NCBI GenBank assembly: GCA_900547555.1
Contig: URHG01000006.1
Location: 18,467 to 82,466 of the forward strand
Direction: 5' to 3'
Origin: an uncultured Porphyromonadaceae bacterium
Lineage (GTDB): Bacteria > Bacteroidota > Bacteroidia > Bacteroidales > UBA11471
Length of the DNA: 64,000 nt
The position numbers and the translations under genes were made by a program. The stretch's first letter is position 1. Each line of letters starts with the position of its first letter. The notes beneath the pieces are model-generated. The model saw only the letters and a program-made list of their open reading frames with translations. It did no database searches and had not been told where the DNA came from. Shown here piece by piece: positions 15,876-24,148 of this stretch.

Positions 15876-16484
15876 ATGAAAGAGCTTATGTCAAAAACGC
15901 GGAAAATTCTGGTCGATACGGCCCGGCAATTATTCGCACAAAAAGGCATAGACAATACGACGATGAACAATATAGCGTTGGCCTCGGGAAAAGGTCGACG
16001 TACGTTGTACACCTATTTCAGAAGTAAGACAGAAGTATATCAGGCGGTTATCGAGTCGGAATTATCTCATTTGATACATCAGTTGGGTGATGTTGTTGGT
16101 AGGGACTTGCCACCCGACGAAAAGTTGACTACTTATATTCAGGTGCGGTTCGATGTTTTCAGGGAAACCGTTTTGCGTAACGGAACTTTGAAAGCGGAGT
16201 TTTTCAGAGACATACGAAAAGTCGAGACGGCACGAAAGAATATCGATAGGCAGGAACTTGAATTTTTGGGACGGATTATCGATGATGGAATAAAAAAAGG
16301 TATTTTCAGACCGACACCTCTTCAACCCACCTCTTGGGTTATACATTGCTGCCTCAAAGGCTTGGAAATTCCGTATCTCAAAGGAGTCTTTTCCGATATG
16401 GGTTTCGATTCGGGGAAATTAAAAGAATTTATAGCCGACATGACGAAATCCTGTTTGGGGTGCGAGAAATATGTAACAGAATAA
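15876..16484 (+). CDS. TetR/AcrR family transcriptional regulator
   Basis: A 202-residue repressor-type protein. The N-terminal DNA-binding domain (about residues 5-55) has the TetR pattern: TRKILVDTARQLFAQKG, then TMNNIALASGKGRRTLYTYF as the helix-turn-helix, and RSKTEVYQAVIE. The C-terminal ligand domain is helical and unassigned. It precedes fabG by 22 bp on the same strand, suggesting the two are co-transcribed and that the ligand may be an acyl intermediate; this is inference. A start a few codons downstream (MSKTRK) is also possible. Confidence 0.88.
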   Translation: MKELMSKTRKILVDTARQLFAQKGIDNTTMNNIALASGKGRRTLYTYFRSKTEVYQAVIESELSHLIHQLGDVVGRDLPPDEKLTTYIQVRFDVFRETVLRNGTLKAEFFRDIRKVETARKNIDRQELEFLGRIIDDGIKKGIFRPTPLQPTSWVIHCCLKGLEIPYLKGVFSDMGFDSGKLKEFIADMTKSCLGCEKYVTE

Positions 16485-16506
16485 CTTTCCATTAAAAAAT
16501 AGAATT

Positions 16507-17253
16507 ATGAAATTACTTGAAGGAAAAGTAGCCCTTATAACAGGTGCTGCACGTGGAATTGGAAAAGCAATCGCTTTGAAATTCGCCAGCGAAGGAGCAA
16601 ATATAGCTTTTACCGACTTGGTTATCGACGAAAACGGTAAAGCTACCGAAGCCGAGATTGCGGCTTTGGGGGTAAAGGTAAAAGGATATGCCTCGAACGC
16701 TGCAAATTTTGAAGAAACCGAAAAAGTGGTCAATCAGGTAAAAGAAGATTTCGGATCGGTAGATATTCTGGTAAACAATGCAGGTATTACCAAAGACGGT
16801 TTGATGATGCGTATGAGCGAAGCTCAATGGGACGCAGTGATCGCCGTCAATCTCAAATCGGCATTCAACTTTATTCATGCTTGTACCCCCATCATGATGC
16901 GCCAGAAATCCGGGAGCATCATCAATATGGCTTCGGTTGTCGGTGTGCATGGAAACGCCGGGCAAGCCAATTATTCGGCATCTAAGGCCGGTATGATAGG
17001 ACTCGCCAAGTCGATCGCCCAAGAATTGGGTTCGCGTGGTGTTCGGGCCAATGCCATTGCTCCGGGATTTATCATTACCGATATGACTGCTAAACTGTCC
17101 GACGAAGTACGGGAAGAATGGTGTAAGAAGATTCCTTTGCGTCGTGGCGGAACTCCCGAAGATGTTGCCAATGTCGCTACGTTCCTGGCTTCGGATATGT
17201 CGTCGTATGTATCGGGTCAAGTGATACAGGTCGATGGCGGAATGAATATGTAA
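16507..17253 (+). CDS. fabG: 3-oxoacyl-[acyl-carrier-protein] reductase
   Basis: NADPH-dependent short-chain dehydrogenase reducing 3-oxoacyl-ACP in type II fatty acid synthesis; cytoplasmic tetramer. 248 residues with all family marks: cofactor loop ALITGAARGIGKAIA, NNAG motif (LVNNAGITKDGLMMRM, the FabG-specific region), catalytic Ser in INMASVVGVHGNAGQ, YSASKAG with the Tyr/Lys pair, and the C-terminal GQVIQVDGGMNM. It sits between the TetR gene and an RluA-type synthase, with 9 bp to the latter. Confidence 0.94.
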   Translation: MKLLEGKVALITGAARGIGKAIALKFASEGANIAFTDLVIDENGKATEAEIAALGVKVKGYASNAANFEETEKVVNQVKEDFGSVDILVNNAGITKDGLMMRMSEAQWDAVIAVNLKSAFNFIHACTPIMMRQKSGSIINMASVVGVHGNAGQANYSASKAGMIGLAKSIAQELGSRGVRANAIAPGFIITDMTAKLSDEVREEWCKKIPLRRGGTPEDVANVATFLASDMSSYVSGQVIQVDGGMNM

Positions 17254-17262
17254 TTTTTCCTG

Positions 17263-17946
17263 ATGACCGTATTGTACGAAGATAATCACTTGATTATCGT
17301 TAATAAAAATACTTCGGAAATCGTTCAGGGCGATAAAACGGGCGATACTCCGTTGAGTGAGACAGTAAAGCTTTGGCTGAAAAAGAAATACGACAAGCCG
17401 GGTAATGTGTTTGTCGGGGTAACGCATCGTCTCGACAGGCCGGTAAGCGGGATTGTCGTTTTTGCTAAAACCAGCAAAGCGTTGGCACGGCTCAATGAGA
17501 TGTTCCGTAAAGGTGAAGTGAAGAAATCGTATTGGGCGATTGTGCAGACGGTTCCCGAAAAAGGGGCCGATGAGATTACGCATTATCTTGTGCGTAACGA
17601 GAGGCTCAATAAGTCTACGGCGTGGGAGAATCCGCGTCCCGGGGCCAAAGAAGCGACTCTCTCGTATCGGGTTATTGCCCGTAGCGAGAAATATGCGCTT
17701 TTGGAAGTCGATCTTAAAACCGGCCGTCATCACCAAATACGTTGTCAGCTTGCAAAAATAGGTTCTCCGATAAAAGGCGATTTGAAGTACGGAGCGAAGC
17801 GCTCCAATCCCGACGGAGGTATATCGTTGCATGCAAGGCATATACATTTTATACACCCTGTTTCTAAACAAGTTGTCGATGTTACGGCACCCGTACCCGA
17901 TGACTCTTTGTGGAAGTATTTCGAACAAACGGTTTCTTTTGAGTAG
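17263..17946 (+). CDS. RluA-family pseudouridine synthase
   Basis: Isomerises uridine to pseudouridine in rRNA or tRNA. 227 residues with no N-terminal S4 domain. Motif I VLYEDNHLIIVNK, catalytic motif THRLDRPVSGIVVFAKTSKA (Asp of HRLDR), then YRVIARSEKYALLEVDLKTGRHHQIR and GDLKYGAKR. Size and absence of S4 resemble the RluA/TruC-like subgroup; the target base cannot be told. Last gene of the TetR-fabG unit, followed by a strong terminator. Confidence 0.9.
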   Translation: MTVLYEDNHLIIVNKNTSEIVQGDKTGDTPLSETVKLWLKKKYDKPGNVFVGVTHRLDRPVSGIVVFAKTSKALARLNEMFRKGEVKKSYWAIVQTVPEKGADEITHYLVRNERLNKSTAWENPRPGAKEATLSYRVIARSEKYALLEVDLKTGRHHQIRCQLAKIGSPIKGDLKYGAKRSNPDGGISLHARHIHFIHPVSKQVVDVTAPVPDDSLWKYFEQTVSFE

Positions 17947-17979
17947 TACCGATTGAAAAATCGGTCTTACGCGACTTAT

Positions 17980-18016
17980 AAAGCGACATTGCATTTGCAA
18001 TGTCGCTTTTGTTTTT
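17980..18016 (+). terminator. Terminator after the RluA-type gene
   Basis: Perfect 14-bp stem AAAGCGACATTGCA / TGCAATGTCGCTTT with short loop and a following T-run. Confidence 0.88.
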
Positions 18017-18063
18017 TATGAAATTTTAGAGACGTCTCTATTGGTTTGTTTGGCATAAGGTTT

Positions 18064-18071
18064 TATCTTTG
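18064..18071 (+). promoter_or_regulatory. -7 element of ferritin gene
   Basis: TATCTTTG 35 nt before the ferritin ATG, with TTGG/TTTG candidates at 18041-18048 as -33 element. Confidence 0.6.
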
Positions 18072-18106
18072 TATAAATAGAATTTTCACTATTTAAATAT
18101 ATAATT

Positions 18107-18625
18107 ATGTTAAGCAAGAAAATGGAAGATGCGCTCAATGCGCAAATTAATGCGGAGTTTTGGTCGGCATATCTTTATTTGTCAATGTCGTCCAATTTTG
18201 CTGCAATCGGAAATCCCGGTTTTGCCAATTGGTTTTCTGTTCAGTTCAAAGAAGAACAAGACCATGCCATGATTCTGATAAAATATATTCTTTCTCGGGG
18301 AGGCAAAGTAACGTTGGCTCCCATCGAGAAGGTGCAGACCGAGTGGGCATCTCCTTTGGCTGCATTTGAGGATACATTGGCTCATGAGAAAAAAGTAACC
18401 TCTATGATCAATAATCTGTATGCTTTGGCCGAAGAAGAAAAAGACTATGCGACAAAGAGCATGTTGGGTTGGTTTGTCGATGAGCAAGTCGAGGAAGAAG
18501 AAACGGCACAAGGGTATATCGATGCCTTGAAAATGATTAAAGACAACGGTTTCGGTATCTATACGCTCGATAAAGAGTTGGGTGCACGTACTTATACGCA
18601 AGCAGCACCGTTGACCGGAAAATAA
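18107..18625 (+). CDS. ftnA: Non-haem ferritin
   Basis: Iron-storage protein forming a 24-mer with ferroxidase centres; cytoplasmic. 172 residues in the four-helix FtnA pattern: NAQINAEFWSAYLYLSMSSN (ferroxidase Glu), FANWFSVQFKEEQDHAMILI with the conserved E-E-x-x-H, and DEQVEEEETAQGYIDALKM, the fourth helix ligand region. No haem-binding Met as in bacterioferritin can be assigned. Monocistronic with clear promoter and terminator. Confidence 0.94.
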   Translation: MLSKKMEDALNAQINAEFWSAYLYLSMSSNFAAIGNPGFANWFSVQFKEEQDHAMILIKYILSRGGKVTLAPIEKVQTEWASPLAAFEDTLAHEKKVTSMINNLYALAEEEKDYATKSMLGWFVDEQVEEEETAQGYIDALKMIKDNGFGIYTLDKELGARTYTQAAPLTGK

Positions 18626-18650
18626 AGAACGATTTTATTTCCGAAATAAA

Positions 18651-18684
18651 GATACCCTATCGATTGTCGATAGGGTATCTTTTT
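18651..18684 (+). terminator. Terminator after ferritin gene
   Basis: Perfect 13-bp stem GATACCCTATCGA / TCGATAGGGTATC, 3-nt loop, T-run. Confidence 0.88.
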
Positions 18685-18778
18685 GTAACAGAGAAACCTA
18701 TAAAAATGTCGGAGGATAAGAAAAGATAAAGTTTGGATAAAAAACTACAAAAAAATAGCTTTTCAGGGGATTTCTTTA

Positions 18779-18786
18779 TACATTTG
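18779..18786 (+). promoter_or_regulatory. -7 element of the kduI-kduD unit
   Basis: TACATTTG matches TAnnTTTG and lies about 52 nt before the kduI ATG; -33 element not clear. Confidence 0.5.
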
Positions 18787-18838
18787 TATGGTTTGTAAAT
18801 TAGCCGAAGAGTAGATATTTAATTTAAAAACTGTGTAT

Positions 18839-19681
18839 ATGAAAACCAATTACGAATTGCGCTATGCTGCGCATCCCAAAGATGCAAAAAGTTATGATAC
18901 GGCACGTTTGCGTGAAGATTTCCTGATTCAGAATCTTTTTGTCGACAATGAGGTGAACATGGTTTATTCCATGTACGACCGCCTTATTGTAGGTGGAGCA
19001 AAACCGGTAGGCGAGACACTTGTTCTTGAAGCTATCGATCCGTTGAAAGCGACTCATTTCCTGAGCCGTCGAGAAATCGGTATTTTCAATGTCGGAGGAG
19101 CCGGTCGTGTCAAAGTCGATGGAAAGACCTTTGATTTGGATTTTAAGGAAGCCCTTTATTTGGGGTGTGGCGATCGTACGGTTTCTTTCGAAAGCGTGGA
19201 GGCCGCTAAACCTGCTAAATTTTATTTCAACTCGGCTCCTGCTCATCGCAACTGTCCCGATAAAAAAGTAACCAAAGCCGATGCTATCGTTGCCGAAATG
19301 GGTTCGCTCGAAGGTTCAAATCATAGAAATATCAATAAAATGTTGGTGTGTCAGGTTGTTGAGACCTGTCAGTTGCAAATGGGTATGACCGAACTGCAAC
19401 CCGGAAGTATTTGGAATACGATGCCGGCCCATACCCATAGTCGTCGTATGGAAGCCTATTTCTATTTTGAAATTCCCGAAGGCGATGCAATCTGCCACTT
19501 TATGGGAGAACCGACCGAAACGCGCCATATATGGATGAAAGGCGACGAGGCGGTACTTTCGCCTGAATGGTCGATACATTCGGCTGCCGCAACGCATAAC
19601 TATACCTTTATTTGGGGTATGGGCGGTGAGAATCTCGATTATGGAGATCAAGACTTTTATAAATATACGGAATTGAGATAA
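18839..19681 (+). CDS. kduI: 5-dehydro-4-deoxy-D-glucuronate isomerase
   Basis: Isomerises 5-keto-4-deoxyuronate (the linear form of unsaturated galacturonate released by pectate lyases) to 3-deoxy-D-glycero-2,5-hexodiulosonate. 280 residues, full length for KduI, a zinc-dependent cupin: MKTNYELRYAAHPKDAKSYD start, metal-ligand region TMPAHTHSRRMEAYFYFEIP and C-terminal PEWSIHSAAATHNYTFIWGM. An upstream GTG at 18833 is less likely than this ATG. First gene of kduI-kduD-DUF4861, linking to the pectin lyases at 32-35 kb. Confidence 0.96.
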   Translation: MKTNYELRYAAHPKDAKSYDTARLREDFLIQNLFVDNEVNMVYSMYDRLIVGGAKPVGETLVLEAIDPLKATHFLSRREIGIFNVGGAGRVKVDGKTFDLDFKEALYLGCGDRTVSFESVEAAKPAKFYFNSAPAHRNCPDKKVTKADAIVAEMGSLEGSNHRNINKMLVCQVVETCQLQMGMTELQPGSIWNTMPAHTHSRRMEAYFYFEIPEGDAICHFMGEPTETRHIWMKGDEAVLSPEWSIHSAAATHNYTFIWGMGGENLDYGDQDFYKYTELR

Positions 19682-19704
19682 TAACCCTTTTAAACTTAAA
19701 GAAT

Positions 19705-20499
19705 ATGGTAAACTTTTCATTAGAAGGAAAAATCGCTCTTGTAACGGGAGCTTCTTATGGTATCGGATTTGCAATTGCCAGCGGATTTGCCAAGGCCGGT
19801 GCTACTATCGTTTTCAACGATATCAAACAAGAATTGGTCGATAAAGGTCTTGCCGCTTATCAAGAAGCCGGCATCAAGGCTCACGGATATGTGTGCGACG
19901 TTACCAATGAAGAGCAAGTCAATGCATTGGTTGCACAAATAGAAAAAGAGGTCGGATCGATTGATATTTTGGTAAACAATGCCGGTATCATCAAGCGTAT
20001 ACCCATGATCGAAATGTCTGCTGCCGAGTTCCGTCAGGTAATAGATGTCGATCTGAACGCACCTTTCATTGTCGCTAAGGCTGTCATTCCCGGAATGATA
20101 AAGAAAGGTCATGGTAAAATTATCAATATCTGCTCGATGATGAGTGAATTGGGCCGTGAAACCGTCTCGGCTTATGCCGCAGCAAAAGGCGGTTTGAAAA
20201 TGTTGACTCGTAACATCGCATCGGAATACGGCGAATACAATATTCAATGTAACGGTATAGGTCCGGGTTACATCGCTACTCCTCAAACCGCACCGTTGCG
20301 TGAACGTCAGGCCGATGGTTCACGTCATCCTTTCGATGCGTTTATCGTTGCCAAAACTCCTGCTGCCCGTTGGGGTACGCCCGAAGACTTGATTGGCCCC
20401 GCCGTATTCTTGGCATCGGAGGCTTCCGATTTTGTAAACGGACATGTACTTTATGTCGATGGTGGTATTTTAGCATATATCGGAAAACAACCTAAATAA
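19705..20499 (+). CDS. kduD: 2-dehydro-3-deoxy-D-gluconate 5-dehydrogenase
   Basis: Short-chain dehydrogenase reducing 3-deoxy-D-glycero-2,5-hexodiulosonate to 2-keto-3-deoxygluconate, the step after KduI. 264 residues: VTGASYGIGFAIASGFAKAG cofactor loop, LVNNAGIIKRIPMIEM, ICSMMSELGRETVSAYAAAK containing the Ser/Tyr/Lys catalytic set, and GPGYIATPQTAPLR. It lies 23 bp after kduI; this adjacency makes KduD far more likely than another SDR. Confidence 0.94.
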   Translation: MVNFSLEGKIALVTGASYGIGFAIASGFAKAGATIVFNDIKQELVDKGLAAYQEAGIKAHGYVCDVTNEEQVNALVAQIEKEVGSIDILVNNAGIIKRIPMIEMSAAEFRQVIDVDLNAPFIVAKAVIPGMIKKGHGKIINICSMMSELGRETVSAYAAAKGGLKMLTRNIASEYGEYNIQCNGIGPGYIATPQTAPLRERQADGSRHPFDAFIVAKTPAARWGTPEDLIGPAVFLASEASDFVNGHVLYVDGGILAYIGKQPK

Positions 20500-20509
20500 A
20501 ATTGTCGTC

Positions 20510-21757
20510 ATGTCGAAAATGAAAAATCTCTTTTGGGGAGCATTCATCGCTTTGCTGGCAACATCATGTGCGAGTAAAGATGTGAAGGTAACGGTAGAAA
20601 ATACGGCCGATCTGGAACGTCAGAATGAAATGATAGAGGTGAATATGGACGCTGTTGCTTCTAAATTGCAATTGGCCGATACAGCTCAGGTTATCGTTCT
20701 CGATGCTACCGGAAAACAACTCCCGTACCAAATCACGTATGACGGAAAACTTATATTTCAGGCTTCTGTGGCCCCGAAAGGAACTTCTGTCTATACGATA
20801 ACAGTTGGAGTACCCGAACCGGTGGAAGTACTGGCTTGCGGGCGTCAATATCCCGAGCGTGTCGATGATATCGCATGGGAAAATGATTTGACGGCATACC
20901 GCATGTATGGTCCGGCTTTGCAGGCGACCGGTGAACGTGCATTCGGTTACGATGTGTGGGTGAAATCGGTGAAAGAACCGGTTGTCGAGGCTCGTTATGC
21001 GTCGGAATTGAATCCCGAAACGATGGCGCAGATCGCCAAGTTGAGAAAGACCAACCCCAAAGCCGCTGATGAACTTTACCATTCGGTATCGTATCATGTC
21101 GATCATGGTAACGGATTGGACTGTTATAAGGTCGGCCCTACTTTGGGAGGTGGAGCGACAGCATTGGTCGTAGATGGAGAAATCGTATATCCTTATTGCT
21201 ATAAGACGTATGAGATTCTCGATAACGGACCGTTGCGATTTACCGTAAAAGCTGTATATAATCCCGAGACTATCAAGGGTAAAGATGTCGTTGAGACCCG
21301 TGTTATTTCTCTCGATGCCGGTTCGCAGCTCAATAAAACCGTTGTTACTTATGAAAATTTGGCCGAGGCGACGCCTATGGTGGCAGGAGTGGTTTTGCAT
21401 GAACCTCTTGATCAATGCCATTATATGGCCAGTGCCGAAGACGGTTATATTTTGTATGCCGATCCGACCGATAATGTAAATAATAACAACGGAACGATTT
21501 ATGTGGGTTGCGTATTCCCCGGTACGCTTACCGATGCAAAACCCGTTATGTATGAAGAACCTGAAAAGACCCAGGAAAGAGGCGGTGCCGATGGTCAGCT
21601 GTTGGCTTATGCCGATTATCAACCCGGAAGCCAGTTCGTTTATTACTGGGGCTCGGGCTGGAGCAAATATGGTTTTGAAACAGCCGAGGCTTGGGATACC
21701 TACATTCAGAATGCGGCGTTAGCCAAGAGAAATCCGTTGCAGGTAACCGTGAAATAA
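20510..21757 (+). CDS. DUF4861-type lipoprotein linked to pectin catabolism
   Basis: A 415-residue lipoprotein: signal peptide with lipobox ALLATSC (Cys near 20). The mature part looks like an all-beta protein of the DUF4861 family: VTVENTADLERQNEMIEVNM, a central VSYHVDHGNGLDCYKVGPTL and GGATALVVDGEIVYPYCY, then WGSGWSKYGFETAEAW at the end. Some DUF4861 proteins accompany uronate-handling genes, and here it is the third gene after kduI-kduD with a 10-bp gap. A surface or periplasmic step on uronides is plausible, but no activity can be assigned. Confidence 0.8.
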   Translation: MSKMKNLFWGAFIALLATSCASKDVKVTVENTADLERQNEMIEVNMDAVASKLQLADTAQVIVLDATGKQLPYQITYDGKLIFQASVAPKGTSVYTITVGVPEPVEVLACGRQYPERVDDIAWENDLTAYRMYGPALQATGERAFGYDVWVKSVKEPVVEARYASELNPETMAQIAKLRKTNPKAADELYHSVSYHVDHGNGLDCYKVGPTLGGGATALVVDGEIVYPYCYKTYEILDNGPLRFTVKAVYNPETIKGKDVVETRVISLDAGSQLNKTVVTYENLAEATPMVAGVVLHEPLDQCHYMASAEDGYILYADPTDNVNNNNGTIYVGCVFPGTLTDAKPVMYEEPEKTQERGGADGQLLAYADYQPGSQFVYYWGSGWSKYGFETAEAWDTYIQNAALAKRNPLQVTVK

Positions 21758-21791
21758 TAGGATCTGCAATTCTTTCGGATTATACAAGTTG

Positions 21792-21830
21792 AAAAGGCTC
21801 TTTGCAATATTTTTGCAAAGAGCCTTTTTT
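21792..21830 (+). terminator. Terminator of the kduI-kduD-DUF4861 unit
   Basis: Perfect 16-bp stem AAAAGGCTCTTTGCAA and complement with 5-nt loop, then Ts. Confidence 0.9.
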
Positions 21831-21892
21831 CGTTTTGCAATCAATTCGGTAGATGATTGTACAAATATTTACTTTTATGGAATTTTATGACG

Positions 21893-21921
21893 TTATTTTG
21901 TTAACTTTGTCGACAAAATAA
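21893..21921 (+). promoter_or_regulatory. purU promoter within a dyad (candidate operator)
   Basis: TTATTTTGT (21893-21901) and ACAAAATAA (21913-21921) are perfect 9-bp inverted arms flanking TAACTTTG, a -7 element. The purU ATG follows 17 nt later. The dyad could be an operator but is AT-rich, so chance is possible. Confidence 0.4.
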
Positions 21922-21937
21922 TCAACTGTAATCAAAA

Positions 21938-22813
21938 ATGACGAAGACCGTACAGAAAACGAATAAAAATGCCATATTATTGATGCATTGTCCCGACCAG
22001 TCGGGTATCGTGGCAGTCGTTACCGATTTTATCAATATCAATGGCGGTAATATTCTTTATCTCGACCAGTATGTCGACAGGGAAAATCGTATTTTCTTTA
22101 TGCGTATAGAATGGGATTTGAGCCAATTTATCATACCCGAAGATAAGATCGAAGAGTATTTCCATTCTCTTTGTGCGCAAAAATATTGCATCAATTTCAG
22201 CCTTTATTTCAGCGATAGAATTCCTCGTATGGCTATTTTCGTATCGAAGATGTCGCATTGCCTTTACGATTTGTTGGCACGCTATACGGCAGGAGAGTGG
22301 GAAGTGGAGATTCCTCTGATCATAAGCAATCACCCGGATATGGAGATCGCTGCAAAACGATTCGGGATAGACTACAAATATTTCCCTATTACCAAAGAAA
22401 ACAAAGCCGAGCAAGAGGCTGCCGAGTTGGCTTTGTTGAAAGAATACGATATCGAATTTATTGTATTGGCTCGTTATATGCAGATTGTTTCTCCCGAGTT
22501 TATCAGCCGGTTTCCTAATCGTATTATTAACATACATCACTCTTTCTTGCCGGCTTTTATCGGGGCCAAGCCTTACCATGCTGCTTTCGAGAGGGGTGTG
22601 AAATTGATCGGTGCAACGAGCCATTATGTTACAAGCGATCTCGATGCAGGGCCTATTATCGAACAGGATATTACCCGTATTTCACATAAAGACCCTGTTG
22701 CCAGCCTCATAAGAAAAGGCCGTGATTTGGAAAAAATCGTCTTGTCTCGTGCCGTCGAAAAACATATCGAACGAAAAATACTTGTCTATCAAAATAAAAC
22801 CGTAGTATTTTAA
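21938..22813 (+). CDS. purU: Formyltetrahydrofolate deformylase
   Basis: Hydrolyses 10-formyl-THF to formate and THF, balancing one-carbon units and feeding formate to PurT-type reactions. 291 residues: N-terminal ACT domain (about 12-90, AILLMHCPDQSGIVAVVTDF) and a formyltransferase-like catalytic domain with INIHHSFLPAFIGAKPYHAA (catalytic His) and TSDLDAGPIIEQD (catalytic Asp). Length matches PurU. Located 9 bp before hisH, apparently leading a unit with histidine genes. Confidence 0.94.
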   Translation: MTKTVQKTNKNAILLMHCPDQSGIVAVVTDFININGGNILYLDQYVDRENRIFFMRIEWDLSQFIIPEDKIEEYFHSLCAQKYCINFSLYFSDRIPRMAIFVSKMSHCLYDLLARYTAGEWEVEIPLIISNHPDMEIAAKRFGIDYKYFPITKENKAEQEAAELALLKEYDIEFIVLARYMQIVSPEFISRFPNRIINIHHSFLPAFIGAKPYHAAFERGVKLIGATSHYVTSDLDAGPIIEQDITRISHKDPVASLIRKGRDLEKIVLSRAVEKHIERKILVYQNKTVVF

Positions 22814-22822
22814 AGTTCTATT

Positions 22823-23413
22823 ATGCAAGTTGCGATTGTTAAGTATAATGCCGGCAATATCTATTCGGTAGATTGTGCTTTGAGGCGGGTAGGGATTACA
22901 CCGATACTTACTGATGATAAGGAGACTCTCATGGCTGCCGATAAAGTCATATTTCCCGGTGTAGGTGAGGCGGCAACGACGATGTCTTATCTTCGGGAGC
23001 AAGGTCTCGATCGTCTTATTAGGGATTTGAGACAGCCTGTTTTGGGAATATGTATCGGTATGCAGCTCATGTGCCGCCATTCCGAAGAGGGAGATACCGA
23101 TTGTCTTGGCATATTCGATGTCGATGTAAAACGTTTCCGCCCCGAAAACCGGGAACAGAAAGTGCCGCACATGGGTTGGAATACGGTAACCGGTATCGAT
23201 ACGCATATGTTTCCGTCGCAGTTGGAAGGGCAATACGTCTACTTTGTACACAGCTATTATGTACCTGTCTCTCCATATACAACGGCTATGACCGATTATA
23301 TACACCCTTTCAGCGCAGCATTGCATCGCGATAATTTTTACGCCACGCAATTTCATATCGAAAAAAGCGGAACGATGGGAGAGGCTATATTCAATCATTT
23401 TTTATCTCTTTGA
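22823..23413 (+). CDS. hisH: Imidazole glycerol phosphate synthase, glutaminase subunit
   Basis: Releases ammonia from glutamine and channels it to HisF in histidine synthesis. 196 residues, class I glutamine amidotransferase: oxyanion strand FPGVGEAATTM, nucleophile Cys in LGICIGMQLM, and the His/Glu pair in YATQFHIEKSGT. Lies 9 bp after purU and 3 bp before hisA. Confidence 0.96.
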   Translation: MQVAIVKYNAGNIYSVDCALRRVGITPILTDDKETLMAADKVIFPGVGEAATTMSYLREQGLDRLIRDLRQPVLGICIGMQLMCRHSEEGDTDCLGIFDVDVKRFRPENREQKVPHMGWNTVTGIDTHMFPSQLEGQYVYFVHSYYVPVSPYTTAMTDYIHPFSAALHRDNFYATQFHIEKSGTMGEAIFNHFLSL

Positions 23414-23416
23414 ACC

Positions 23417-24136
23417 ATGATAGAACTCATTCCGGCCATAGATATTATCGACGGTAAGTGCGTGCGTCTTTCACAAGGAGACTATGCCAGCAAGAAGGTT
23501 TATAACGAAGACCCTCTTGAAGTTGCGAAGATGTTTGAAGATAGCGGCTTGCGGCGTTTACATGTGGTTGACCTCGATGGGGCGAAAGCTCACCATATCG
23601 TCAATTATAAAATACTCGATAGGATAGCCTCGCATACCGAACTGGTTATCGATTTCGGAGGAGGGCTTAAAAGCGATGAGGATATAAAGATCGCTTTCGA
23701 TTGCGGTGCCCGAATGGTAACCGGAGGAAGTATAGCCGTGAAAAATCCCGATGTTTTCAATGGTTGGATTACTCGTTATGGGGCAGACCGCATCATTCTT
23801 GGAGCCGATGTAAAGGACAAAAAAATTGCTGTCGGAGGGTGGTTGGAGTCTTCCGATTGTGATCTTTTCTCATTTGTGGCGGCATATTGTGAGAAAGGTA
23901 TAGAGAAGGTCATTACGACCGATATTTCCCGAGACGGTATGTTGCAAGGTCCTTCGGTGGTGCTTTATCGGGAGATGTTACAACAGCTGCCCGGTATTTA
24001 CCTTATTGCCAGTGGCGGCGTCAGTTGTATCGACGATATTGTGCATCTCGATGAGGCGGGTGTGCATGGGGTCATATTCGGAAAAGCTATATATGAAGGA
24101 CGCATATCGTTGCGTGATTTATCCCGGTTCCTGTAA
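23417..24136 (+). CDS. hisA: ProFAR isomerase
   Basis: Phosphoribosylformimino-5-aminoimidazole carboxamide ribotide isomerase, a TIM barrel of 239 residues. N-terminal catalytic Asp in [19 protein letters not shown], second Asp in [14 protein letters not shown], phosphate loops [13 protein letters not shown] and [12 protein letters not shown]. Followed at 12 bp by a sialidase-like lipoprotein gene that interrupts the his order before hisF. Confidence 0.96.
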   Translation: MIELIPAIDIIDGKCVRLSQGDYASKKVYNEDPLEVAKMFEDSGLRRLHVVDLDGAKAHHIVNYKILDRIASHTELVIDFGGGLKSDEDIKIAFDCGARMVTGGSIAVKNPDVFNGWITRYGADRIILGADVKDKKIAVGGWLESSDCDLFSFVAAYCEKGIEKVITTDISRDGMLQGPSVVLYREMLQQLPGIYLIASGGVSCIDDIVHLDEAGVHGVIFGKAIYEGRISLRDLSRFL

Positions 24137-24148
24137 GATTTTTAAGAT

